A DNA stretch of 64,000 nucleotides from Limosilactobacillus reuteri (GTDB taxonomy: Bacteria; Bacillota; Bacilli; Lactobacillales; Lactobacillaceae). Where the stretch lies: contig NZ_CP027805.1 in NCBI RefSeq assembly GCF_003072625.1, positions 379,501-443,500 on the forward strand, written 5' to 3'. Shown here piece after piece: positions 27,454-36,736 of this stretch (positions within the stretch are counted from its first letter, which is position 1; every line of letters starts with the position of its first letter). The notes below the pieces were generated by a model. It made no database searches. It worked only from the letters and a program-made list of their open reading frames with translations, and was not told the origin of the DNA. The position numbers and the translations under genes were made by a program.

Positions 27454-28522
27454 GTAAAATTAAGTTAGAAAATAAGTTAGAAAAATAGAAAAGCCATTTG
27501 TGGTAGACTTTTGAATACCCCTAAACAAAAGAAAGGAAACCACAAATGACTTACACCCATCTTACCACAAACGAGCTGACAATCATCGCCCATTCTTTCG
27601 TGCAAAAGCTTAAAGCGTACCGAGTGGCCCAAATGATCAACCGTTGCGCCGAAACCGTTTATCGCGTTTATCGTTACCTGGAAACCGGTGCCTCAATTGC
27701 TGATTATCAAGATCACTATATGCGCAATAAGCAACGTTGTGGCCGAAAACGTACTCAGTTGTCACTGGCTGAACTCACTTATATCAACGACAAAATTGCC
27801 CAGGGGTGGACGCCTGATACCATTATTGGGCGCGCTGAGCGCCCAATTAGTTGTAACCGGCGAACTCTTTACCGGATGTTTGAACGTGGCCAGTTCGGCT
27901 TCGATGTCCGTTCCTTGCCGATGCGAGGTAAGCGGCACCCGAATTGCTATGTCGAGCGCCGCGGGAAGGCTGGCCAATTGGGGCGAAGTATTCACGAGCG
28001 TGCCAAGGACTTTCCGCACTATGCCACTGAATTTGGGCACCTTGAAGCTGATACCGTCCAAGGCAAAAAGCACCAAGGGGCGGTAATGACCCTGACCGAA
28101 CGCCAATCGAAGGTCGAAATTGTACTCAATGTGCACGAAAAGACGGCTGATGCGATTAACCAACACTTAAGTCAGTGGCTTCGGAAATTCCCGCGGTACT
28201 TCTTCAAATCGATTACCTTTGACAACGGAAAAGAATTCGCCGGCTGGCGCGAGATTGCCAATCAATTTGACCTTCACACTTACTTTGCCGAGGTTGGTGC
28301 TCCCAATCAACGAGGGCTGAACGAAAACAACAACGGTCTTTTACGCCGGGATGGCTTAACGAAACAGCTAGATTTCCGCAATCTTCCTGATGAATTGGTA
28401 ACCCAACTGATGAGTAAGCGAAATAACCTGCCCCGTAAATCACTAGGCTATCGAACTCCATATGAAGTATTCATGTCTTACGTCACTGATGAGCAACTAT
28501 TTTCTTTCTAACTTAAATTGAC
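27454..28522 (+). mobile_element. IS30-family insertion sequence (copy A)
   Basis: The element carries one transposase gene. The ends GTAAAATTAAGTTAGAAA (27454-27471) and GTCAATTTAAGTTAGAAA (reverse complement of 28505-28522) form imperfect inverted repeats. A TT target duplication is possible but not convincing. It lies between the ABC-F gene and rex, about 45 bp upstream of the rex promoter. Confidence 0.82.
27546..28511 (+). CDS. IS30-family transposase
   Basis: The 321-residue product has an N-terminal helix-turn-helix region (about 1-60) and an IS30-type DDE core: Asp in FGHLEADTVQGKK, Asp in SITFDNGKEF and Glu in GLNENNNGLLRR. It appears full-length. Its GC content is higher than that of its neighbours, with many GCC/CGC codons, in line with recent transfer. 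The stop codon lies in the right inverted repeat. AAAGGAAACCACAA precedes the ATG. Confidence 0.93.
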   Translation: MTYTHLTTNELTIIAHSFVQKLKAYRVAQMINRCAETVYRVYRYLETGASIADYQDHYMRNKQRCGRKRTQLSLAELTYINDKIAQGWTPDTIIGRAERPISCNRRTLYRMFERGQFGFDVRSLPMRGKRHPNCYVERRGKAGQLGRSIHERAKDFPHYATEFGHLEADTVQGKKHQGAVMTLTERQSKVEIVLNVHEKTADAINQHLSQWLRKFPRYFFKSITFDNGKEFAGWREIANQFDLHTYFAEVGAPNQRGLNENNNGLLRRDGLTKQLDFRNLPDELVTQLMSKRNNLPRKSLGYRTPYEVFMSYVTDEQLFSF

Positions 28523-28567
28523 ATTTCGGGTTTTAAATAAAAATTTGAAAATATTTTTGTATTTTAG

Positions 28568-28596
28568 TTCACAAAAAAGGGTTTAATTGCTAGAAT
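28568..28596 (+). promoter_or_regulatory. rex promoter
   Basis: The -35 candidate TTCACA (28568-28573) and -10 TAGAAT (28591-28596, with a TGC extension) have 17-bp spacing. A half-site TTTCACAA follows at about 28611 and resembles a Rex operator half (TTGTGAAA), so autoregulation is possible but not shown. Confidence 0.6.
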
Positions 28597-28713
28597 ATAC
28601 TCAGACTTAAATTTCACAAAGTAAAAATTAGTAACATTATCTTTGTCAAAAACTTAGTAATTAGTTGGCAAACTAGGTTGAGAAGGGCTTATTTTAGGAG
28701 GAACAAAAGTAGA

Positions 28714-29358
28714 ATGGCTAATAAAAAGATTCCACGTGCGACTGCGAAACGGTTGCCAATATATTTCCGTTATTTAAATGTATTGAAAGACGCAAACAAG
28801 CAACGGGTGTCATCAACTGAACTTTCGGAGGCTGTGCAAGTTGATTCGGCAACGATTCGTCGTGACTTTTCATATTTTGGTGAATTAGGTAAGCGGGGAT
28901 ACGGTTATGACGTTGAAAGTCTATTAAAGTTTTTTAAAGGAATCTTGCATCAAGACTCATTAGTTAGTGTTGCCTTAGTCGGGGTTGGTAGTTTGGGAAG
29001 TGCCTTGTTAAACTTTAATTTTCACCAAGATACCAATTTACGGATCAGTGCGGCATTTGATACTAAGCCAGAATATGCCAATACAGTCAAAAGTGGTATT
29101 CCAATTTACCCATCCGAGGATATGGTAAAGCAGTTAAAAGAGCAACAAATTGATGTTGTTATTCTAACCGTTCCAGGAATCAAGGCCCAACATGTTGCGG
29201 ATCAATTAGTTGAAGCTGGTGTAAAGGGAATTCTTAACTTTACTCCTGTTCGTTTATCTGTGCCCAAAAATGTTCAAGTTCAAAATATTGACTTAACAAA
29301 CGAACTTCAAACATTAATTTACTTCATTAAAAATTATACTGAAGATTCAATTGAATAA
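28714..29358 (+). CDS. rex: Redox-sensing transcriptional repressor Rex
   Basis: Rex represses fermentation and redox genes when NAD+ is high and is released by NADH. The product of about 214 residues has an N-terminal winged helix ([33 protein letters not shown], positions about 29-61) and a Rossmann domain with [17 protein letters not shown] at 28697-28702 supports the ATG at 28714 rather than an upstream in-frame TTG at 28678. It stands alone with its own promoter and terminator, just downstream of an IS30 element. Confidence 0.95.
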   Translation: MANKKIPRATAKRLPIYFRYLNVLKDANKQRVSSTELSEAVQVDSATIRRDFSYFGELGKRGYGYDVESLLKFFKGILHQDSLVSVALVGVGSLGSALLNFNFHQDTNLRISAAFDTKPEYANTVKSGIPIYPSEDMVKQLKEQQIDVVILTVPGIKAQHVADQLVEAGVKGILNFTPVRLSVPKNVQVQNIDLTNELQTLIYFIKNYTEDSIE

Positions 29359-29366
29359 ATTAGAAG

Positions 29367-29406
29367 AGCATTGGTTTGATGAAAGCGTTCAACCAATGCT
29401 TTTTGT
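29367..29406 (+). terminator. Terminator after rex
   Basis: AGCATTGGTTTGA pairs with TCAACCAATGCT around a short loop, followed by TTTTT. Confidence 0.85.
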
Positions 29407-29492
29407 TTACTAAATTATTAATAAAAGTCATTGGTTGTAGGTATGATCTTTTAAGCTTTGAAAAATGGTCAAAAAAAGTCAAAGTGTTTTTG

Positions 29493-29558
29493 TTGCATTT
29501 TAAAGAGAACATGTTATATTTAAACATGTGGTTAGCACTTGAAGAGTTTGAGTGCTAA
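29493..29558 (+). promoter_or_regulatory. groESL promoter with CIRCE operator
   Basis: A -35 TTGCAT (29493-29498) and -10 TATATT (29515-29520) have 16-bp spacing. TTAGCACTT-N9-GAGTGCTAA at 29532-29558 is the CIRCE element bound by HrcA, with one mismatch between the arms. It overlaps the transcription start region, as expected for HrcA repression of the chaperonin operon. Confidence 0.95.
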
Positions 29559-29592
29559 AAATAAAATTTATTAACAAGATGGAGGGATTAAC

Positions 29593-29877
29593 GTGTTAAA
29601 ACCATTAGGAGATCGCGTTGTTCTAAAAGCTGAAACTGAAGAAGAAAAGACAGTTGGTGGAATTGTCCTTGCTTCCAATGTGAAGGAAAAGCCAACTACT
29701 GGAAAGGTTATTGCCGTTGGAGAAGGTCGTACTTTAGAAAACGGACAAAAGCTTGCTCCAGCTGTTAAGGAAGGCGATCGCGTATTATTTGATAAGTACG
29801 CAGGCAACGAAGTAGAATACAACGGTGAAAAGTTCTTAGTTGTTCATGCTAAAGACTTAGTAGCAATCGTTGAATAG
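29593..29877 (+). CDS. groES: Co-chaperonin GroES
   Basis: GroES is the heptameric lid of the GroEL folding chamber. The 94-residue product starts [14 protein letters not shown] and holds the mobile loop [13 protein letters not shown] (about 18-30). The start is GTG at 29593 with GGAGGG 8 nt upstream. It is the first gene of the CIRCE-controlled operon. Confidence 0.98.
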   Translation: MLKPLGDRVVLKAETEEEKTVGGIVLASNVKEKPTTGKVIAVGEGRTLENGQKLAPAVKEGDRVLFDKYAGNEVEYNGEKFLVVHAKDLVAIVE

Positions 29878-29900
29878 TTAAATAAGCGAATTAAGAGCAG

Positions 29901-29937
29901 GAGACAGAAAGAATAAAATTTCTTCACCGTCTCTTTT
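29901..29937 (+). promoter_or_regulatory. Hairpin between groES and groEL
   Basis: GAGAC (29901-29905) and GTCTC (29929-29933) close a hairpin with an inner GAAAGAA/TTTCTTC stem, followed by TTTT. It resembles a weak terminator or an RNA processing/stabilising site inside the operon. Confidence 0.55.
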
Positions 29938-29968
29938 AAATAATAAATTTAATTTTGAGGTGACATAA

Positions 29969-31597
<1,629 letters not shown>

Positions 31598-31630
31598 TAT
31601 CATCTGACTAAAATTTACTTTTGTGGGCAG

Positions 31631-31676
31631 AAAAGATTCTAATGTTTGTTTTTTCAAATGTTGGGATCTTTTTTTA
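31631..31676 (+). terminator. Terminator after groEL
   Basis: AAAGATTCTAATGTTTG pairs, with G-T pairs, to CAAATGTTGGGATCTTT around a T-rich loop, followed by seven T. Confidence 0.75.
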
Positions 31677-31690
31677 TTGGAGGAAAATCA

Positions 31691-32179
31691 ATGACGAAAA
31701 ATGCGACCAGTGTCTATAAATATTTAGACAACGAAAAAATAAACTATCAAATTGTTACTCATCCCCCAGTCTATACAGCGGAACAAGCAGACAAGTATGT
31801 TCAAGAATATCAATTTGCCCGTACGAAAAACCTTTTTCTAAAAAATAAAGCTGGCTATTATTTAGTTACAATCTTAGAAAATAAGCGTCTCAATATGAAA
31901 AATTTGAAAGAGAATCTATCGACTAGTCGGTTTTCATTTGCCCGTCCAGAAGAATTAGCTATGAAGTTAGGAATAACAAGTGAGGCTGTTTCACCTTTTA
32001 ACTTGTTTAATGATAAACAACATCAGGTTACCTTTATTATTGATGCTGATATCTTTAAGAACGAGGATTTAATAGGTTGTCACCCAAATGATAATACGGC
32101 TACTGTGATTTTAGGAATAAAAGATTTGCTTCAAATAATAAAGCAGAATGGTAATCCAGTTAAGGCGGTTCAACTATAA
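31691..32179 (+). CDS. YbaK/EbsC-like aminoacyl-tRNA deacylase domain protein (PrdX-type)
   Basis: The product of about 162 residues resembles YbaK/ProX-domain proteins that hydrolyse mischarged aminoacyl-tRNA. Visible features are VTHPPVYTAEQADKY near the start, RTKNLFLKNKAGYYLV (with the conserved KNLFLK patch) and VSPFNLFNDKQHQV, typical of the PrdX subgroup that edits Ala-tRNA-Pro. An in-frame start at 31646 lies inside the groEL terminator; GGAGGA at 31679 supports the ATG at 31691. The substrate is inferred. Confidence 0.83.
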   Translation: MTKNATSVYKYLDNEKINYQIVTHPPVYTAEQADKYVQEYQFARTKNLFLKNKAGYYLVTILENKRLNMKNLKENLSTSRFSFARPEELAMKLGITSEAVSPFNLFNDKQHQVTFIIDADIFKNEDLIGCHPNDNTATVILGIKDLLQIIKQNGNPVKAVQL

Positions 32180-32260
32180 AGTTAATCTAAAAATCTTAAA
32201 TTGTGGTAAAGTAAATTAGTATTAATTTTTAACCAAACTATAACTGAAAGGAACTAAGAA

Positions 32261-33871
32261 ATGGAAAAAATGAAGTTCCAGAAGATAACGCTATTTTCTG
32301 GTGTAATGCTTGCCTTAAATTCCTTAATTGGTTCAGGGTGGTTGTTTGGTGCCGGAACTGCTGCAAAGGTTGCGGGACCAGCTGCTATCTTGTCATGGAT
32401 TTTAGGAGCAATAATCATTATTAGCATTGCCCTTACTTATGTTGAATTAGGGGCAATGTTTCCAGAAAGTGGAGGGATGAGTCGTTATGCTCAATATAGC
32501 CACGGTCCGTTTTTAGGTTTTATTGCTGCATGGGCAAATTGGATTTCATTAATCACGTTAGTCCCAATGGAAGCGGTGGCCTCGGTTCAATATATGAGTT
32601 CGTGGCCGTGGGCATGGGCAAATTGGACCCACCACTTTATGAAGAACGGTAATATTACGACTCCTGGATTGTTAGTTGTATTTGGCTTCATGCTTGTTTT
32701 TACTTTGATCAATTTCTGGTCGGTAAAATTGATGACTCGCTTTACTAATCTAATATCAATTTTTAAGATTTTATTACCAACATTAACAATTGTGATGCTT
32801 ATTGCGGCGGGTTTTCATCCTAGCAATTTTGGTCATAGCGTAACTACTTTTATGCCATATGGTAGCCGTTCAATCTTTGAAGCAGCTGCTATTTCTGGAA
32901 TTATTATGTCTTATGATGCCTTTCAAACGGTAATCAACATGGGAGGAGAAATGATTAATCCTCATAAAAATATCGTGCGAGGCGTATTGATTTCAATGAT
33001 TATTACTGCTGTGATCTATGTCATGTTACAAGTTGCTTTTATTGGAGCAATTGATCCGAATTTATTAGCGCAAAAAGGATGGCATGGGATTAACTATACG
33101 TCTCCATTTGCTGATATTGCGATCCTGCTGGGGATGAATTGGCTTGCAATTTTACTATATATGGATGCTTTTGTTTCACCATTTGGGACAGGGGTTGCGT
33201 TCGTGGCGACTGCCTCACGAGCATTGGCAGCAATGACTCATACTGGACATTTGCCCCAATGGTTGGGACGGCTAGAACGGCGCTACATGATTCCGCGGTT
33301 CGCAATGGTTGTGGATCTAATTTTAGCGGTGGTAATGGTTAGTCTCTTTAGAAATTGGAGTTTGTTAGCCACTGTAATTACCGGTTCAACTTTAATTGCT
33401 TATCTTACCGGGCCGGTTACTGTAATGTCGCTTCGTAAAATGGATGCTAATTTAAAGCGGCCGTTTCATCTACATTTTATGTCGTGGTTGGCGCCATTTG
33501 CATTTGTCTTGACGAGTCTTTCAATTTATTGGACAATGTGGCCGACGACTGTTCAGGTAATTGGGGTCATCTTATTAGGCTTACCAATTTATCTTTATTA
33601 TGAAGTTAAGTATCGTCACGCATCAGGACTACGTGACTTACGCAATAGTTATTGGATGTTGGCTTATCTTGTTTTTATCTCAATAGTTTCTTACATTGGG
33701 AGTGAAGGATTTGGCGGCAAGGACTGGTTGAAGTACCCCTGGGATTTCGTTGTTATTATCATCTGCTCGCTAGGATTTTACCGGTGGGCTGTGGCTAGCC
33801 GGATGAAAAAAATTGATCCTGCGGCAGAAAAGGTTAATGCCAAGGTAAAGATGCCAGAAAAAGATCGATAG
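32261..33871 (+). CDS. APC-superfamily amino acid permease
   Basis: The 536-residue product is a polytopic membrane protein with about 12 hydrophobic segments. The first segment holds the APC substrate motif LNSLIGSGWLFGAG (about 20-33), and an acidic family motif ESGGMSRYAQYSHG follows the second. The ribosome site GAAAGGA precedes the ATG. It most resembles the YveA/aspartate-glutamate branch, but the substrate cannot be assigned from sequence alone. A basic tail of about 25 residues is cytoplasmic. Confidence 0.85.
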   Translation: MEKMKFQKITLFSGVMLALNSLIGSGWLFGAGTAAKVAGPAAILSWILGAIIIISIALTYVELGAMFPESGGMSRYAQYSHGPFLGFIAAWANWISLITLVPMEAVASVQYMSSWPWAWANWTHHFMKNGNITTPGLLVVFGFMLVFTLINFWSVKLMTRFTNLISIFKILLPTLTIVMLIAAGFHPSNFGHSVTTFMPYGSRSIFEAAAISGIIMSYDAFQTVINMGGEMINPHKNIVRGVLISMIITAVIYVMLQVAFIGAIDPNLLAQKGWHGINYTSPFADIAILLGMNWLAILLYMDAFVSPFGTGVAFVATASRALAAMTHTGHLPQWLGRLERRYMIPRFAMVVDLILAVVMVSLFRNWSLLATVITGSTLIAYLTGPVTVMSLRKMDANLKRPFHLHFMSWLAPFAFVLTSLSIYWTMWPTTVQVIGVILLGLPIYLYYEVKYRHASGLRDLRNSYWMLAYLVFISIVSYIGSEGFGGKDWLKYPWDFVVIIICSLGFYRWAVASRMKKIDPAAEKVNAKVKMPEKDR

Positions 33872-33884
33872 ATATATTTGTAGG

Positions 33885-33913
33885 TTGCAAAATTAAAGAA
33901 TAAATTGTAGTAT
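33885..33913 (+). promoter_or_regulatory. kimA promoter
   Basis: The -35 TTGCAA (33885-33890) and -10 TAGTAT (33908-33913) have 17-bp spacing. The leader after the start is about 35 nt, too short for a c-di-AMP riboswitch. Confidence 0.65.
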
Positions 33914-33955
33914 TGTCACCTACTTAAAAAGTGTAAAAGTCAAAGGAGAAATAGT

Positions 33956-35794
33956 ATGTGGCGCTATTTGAAACGTGTTTTAATCGGGAAACCGTTAAAA
34001 ACCCTTGATGAAGGGCAAACACACTTAACTAAATTTAAAGCATTAGCCATGCTTTCTTCTGACGCAATATCGTCAGTAGCATATGGACCAGAGCAAATTA
34101 CAACCGTTCTGGTAACTTTATCCGCAGCAGCAATCTGGTATTCAATCCCGATTGCGGCAGTTGTGTTGGTCCTTTTGTTAGCTATCACGTTATCATACCA
34201 ACAAATCATTGATGCCTATCCTAGTGGTGGTGGTGCTTATGTCGTTGCCACACGGAATTGGGGGAGTAATGGAGGATTATTTGCTGGAGGATCATTACTA
34301 GTTGACTACATGTTAACGGTGGCCGTTTCAACGACATCTGGAGTTGAAGCGATTACTTCGGCAGTTCCTGCTTTATATAAATTTTCAATTCCAATCGGGA
34401 TCGTTATCGTCCTTTTAATCATGTTTATGAATTTACGGGGAATGAGTGAAAGTGCAAACTTCCTCACAATTCCGGTATATTTTTTTGTTATTATGATGAT
34501 TGTGATGGTAGTGTGGGGTGGCTATAATATTGCCACTGGTCATATTCATTACCGGGCAATTGTTGATTATGGAACACCGGTATCAGGAATGTCATTTGTT
34601 TTACTTATTCGCGCATTCTCAGCTGGTTCGTCATCCTTAACTGGGGTAGAAGCCGTAAGTAATGCTGTTCCTAACTTTAATAAGCCTAAAGAAAAGAATG
34701 CATCAACTACCCTGGCAATTATGAGTGCTATTTTAGCGTTCTTATTTATTGCCGTTATCTTCTTTAGCTTTTATCTGGGGGTAGTTCCTAATTCACGGAC
34801 AACAATCCTCTCCCAAATGGCCGCACAAATCTTTGGTGGGCATGGGCTAGGTTTTTACCTGTTGCAACTTTCAACTGCAATGATTTTAGCTGTTGCTGCT
34901 AATACTGGTTTCTCAGCCTTTCCAATTCTTGCCTTTAATATGGCTAAAGATAAATATATGCCGCACGCGTTCATGGATCGTGGTGATCGGTTAGGTTACT
35001 CTAATGGAATTATTTCCTTAGCGATAGGAGCAATTATTTTGATCTTGATCTTCCATGGTCAGACTAATATGTTAATTCCGCTTTATGCAGTAGGGGTGTT
35101 TGTTCCATTTACTTTATCGCAATCTGGGATGATTATTCACTGGTTTAGAGAACGGGAAGGTTTCTGGTTAGGGAAAGCCTTTATTAACCTAGTGGGGGCC
35201 TTGATTTCATTTATTCTTGTTATTTGTTTGTTCTGGCAACACTTTGCAAATGTTTGGCCATACTTAATTATCATGCCGCTGCTTTTATGGATGTTCCATT
35301 CGATTCACCGGCACTATGTAAAAGTAGCCGCTCAATTGCGGGTTGCTGAAAAGACGAAAGTCCAATTACATGATTACGATGGCGCAACGGTGATTGTTTT
35401 AGTTGGTAATGTAACCCGAGTAACTCGTGGTGCAATTAATTACGCTCGGTCGATTGGTGATTATGTTATTGCCATGCATGTTTCGTTTGATGAAAACCCA
35501 GGCAAAGAGCATAAAACAGCAAATGAATTTAAAGCTGAATATCCAGACGTCCGTTTTGTTGATATTCACTCTTCGTACCGTTCAATCGCAAAGCCAACGT
35601 TACGTTTCGTTGATGTGATTGCAAAACGGGCAGAAGCAAGAAATTATTCGACAACTGTTCTTGTTCCGCAATTTATTCCTAAGCATCCATGGCAATTGGC
35701 CTTGCATAATCAGACCAGTGTTCGTTTGCGGGCGTTATTGAATTCCCGAGAGAACATTATTGTTGCTAGTTATAACTACCACCTTCAAGAATAG
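33956..35794 (+). CDS. kimA: KimA-like potassium uptake permease
   Basis: The 612-residue product closely follows the plan of Bacillus KimA (YdaO), a high-affinity potassium-proton symporter. It has an N-terminal LIGKPLKTLDEGQ and KALAMLSSDAISSVAYGPEQ, about 12 membrane segments, SGGGAYVVATRN, LRGMSESANFL and a cytoplasmic domain of about 150 residues. In Bacillus, KimA is inhibited by c-di-AMP and its gene has a c-di-AMP riboswitch; here no riboswitch fits in the leader. DarA at 7095 indicates that c-di-AMP signalling exists. Confidence 0.87.
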   Translation: MWRYLKRVLIGKPLKTLDEGQTHLTKFKALAMLSSDAISSVAYGPEQITTVLVTLSAAAIWYSIPIAAVVLVLLLAITLSYQQIIDAYPSGGGAYVVATRNWGSNGGLFAGGSLLVDYMLTVAVSTTSGVEAITSAVPALYKFSIPIGIVIVLLIMFMNLRGMSESANFLTIPVYFFVIMMIVMVVWGGYNIATGHIHYRAIVDYGTPVSGMSFVLLIRAFSAGSSSLTGVEAVSNAVPNFNKPKEKNASTTLAIMSAILAFLFIAVIFFSFYLGVVPNSRTTILSQMAAQIFGGHGLGFYLLQLSTAMILAVAANTGFSAFPILAFNMAKDKYMPHAFMDRGDRLGYSNGIISLAIGAIILILIFHGQTNMLIPLYAVGVFVPFTLSQSGMIIHWFREREGFWLGKAFINLVGALISFILVICLFWQHFANVWPYLIIMPLLLWMFHSIHRHYVKVAAQLRVAEKTKVQLHDYDGATVIVLVGNVTRVTRGAINYARSIGDYVIAMHVSFDENPGKEHKTANEFKAEYPDVRFVDIHSSYRSIAKPTLRFVDVIAKRAEARNYSTTVLVPQFIPKHPWQLALHNQTSVRLRALLNSRENIIVASYNYHLQE

Positions 35795-35820
35795 TTTATT
35801 AGAGAGAAAGTATTGATTTA

Positions 35821-36081
35821 ATGAATAAAAAGCAACTACTATGGGGACTTTTGTTTGCAATTGGCCTATTTATGGCAGCAAGTTATACGATTGATAATCG
35901 TGGCTTTCATTCTGGAATATACGGTATCATTGGCTGTGCTTTGATCTTAATTGCGTATGCAGGAATGAATTGGGAAAAACTGCAATCAAAAGATCAGCAT
36001 ACGAGAAAAATTTTATTGCTTTTAAGCAGTATTTTAGGGATTATCATTGTCCTTGATATTGCTGAAATAATTTTAGGATAA
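35821..36081 (+). CDS. Small membrane protein, function unknown
   Basis: The 86-residue product has three hydrophobic segments (about 7-21, 34-48 and 64-84) with a short charged loop (EKLQSKDQHTRK) between the second and third. It starts 26 nt after kimA behind a GAGAGAAAG site, so it may be co-transcribed with the transporter. I do not recognise a family. Confidence 0.7.
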   Translation: MNKKQLLWGLLFAIGLFMAASYTIDNRGFHSGIYGIIGCALILIAYAGMNWEKLQSKDQHTRKILLLLSSILGIIIVLDIAEIILG

Positions 36082-36096
36082 TTAAATAAAGCTTAT

Positions 36097-36258
36097 TGAG
36101 GGAGCGAGACAGAAGTCACTTGTGACTTCGTTTTCGAGCCCCCGCAAGCAACAATAGGCCTCTAATGTTCGGCTTTTTGCCGGACGTTAGAGGCCATTGT
36201 TGTACTGTGTATTTGCTTTTTATGAAAGTAACTTAACTTATGTCACAGTCCTTTTTTA
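36097..36258 (+). repeat. Multi-hairpin intergenic repeat, copy 2, with terminator
   Basis: Three structures follow one another: GAAGTCAC/GTGACTTC (36112-36129); a long stem with GGCCTCTAATGTTCGGC and GCCGGACGTTAGAGGCC (36150-36203); and ACTGTG (36204-36209) with CACAGT (36244-36249) before a T-run. The second and third structures match copy 1 at 18944. It fills the gap between the small membrane protein and marR. Confidence 0.78.
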
Positions 36259-36260
36259 TA

Positions 36261-36314
36261 TTGACTAATAATCTAAATCATATTATCCTTTTTGTTAGTC
36301 GACTAACAAAAAGG
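36261..36314 (+). promoter_or_regulatory. marR promoter and 28-bp palindromic operator
   Basis: A -35 TTGACT (36261-36266) and -10 TATCCT (36284-36289) have 17-bp spacing. The stretch 36287-36314 is a perfect 28-bp palindrome with core GTTAGTCGACTAAC. It overlaps the -10 end, the start region and the AAGGAG ribosome site of marR. This is the expected position for an autoregulating MarR repressor. Confidence 0.82.
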
Positions 36315-36325
36315 AGAGATGAAAA

Positions 36326-36736
36326 TTGCTAATAGGTCGTCTAGTAAAACAAGCTAACAATGCAATGAATCAAGAAATGAATGCATTTGCGCAGCAGTAT
36401 GGATTGACAGGGACGCAAATGTCGATTATTGATTTTTTAACACATTTCCCAGGAAATAGTTGTGATCAACACCAAATTGAAATTGAATTTGGAATAAAGA
36501 GATCAACCACTACTGTATTGCTTCAACGAATGGCAAAGAAAAATTTGATTGAACGTTATCCGTCACCAGAAGATCGCCGTCAAAAAATCGTTACGCTTAC
36601 TGCAGAAGGCCAAAAATTATCTTCAGATGTAAGTGCGTATATTACACAATACGAAGAGAAATTAAAAGCAGATTTTAATGAACAGGACATTTCGAAAATA
36701 AAACGATTCTTATCAACGATGATAGAGGAAAAATAA
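36326..36736 (+). CDS. MarR-family transcriptional regulator
   Basis: The 136-residue product has a winged helix-turn-helix: LTGTQMSIIDFL, an IEIEFGIKRSTTTVLLQRMAKKNLIERY recognition region (about residues 51-78) and the wing SPEDRRQKIVTLTAEG. The start is TTG at 36326, 9 nt after AAGGAGA; the nearby ATG at 36319 is out of frame and soon stops. Its stop overlaps the start of the downstream MFS gene. It likely represses itself and that pump through the 28-bp palindrome. Confidence 0.9.
   Translation: MLIGRLVKQANNAMNQEMNAFAQQYGLTGTQMSIIDFLTHFPGNSCDQHQIEIEFGIKRSTTTVLLQRMAKKNLIERYPSPEDRRQKIVTLTAEGQKLSSDVSAYITQYEEKLKADFNEQDISKIKRFLSTMIEEK

Noticed and set aside
27762-28166. 134-residue frame on the minus strand inside IS30 copy A
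   Set aside because: It is a shadow of the GC-richer transposase gene, without a ribosome site or family features.
27450-28526. Target duplication around IS30 copy A
   Set aside because: Only a TT match is visible at the ends, which is too short to trust in AT-rich DNA.
29571-29822. Antisense open frame across groES
   Set aside because: It follows from the codon bias of groES, has no ribosome site and no recognisable protein features.
33871-33955. c-di-AMP riboswitch before kimA
   Set aside because: The gap is too short and has no recognisable conserved core.
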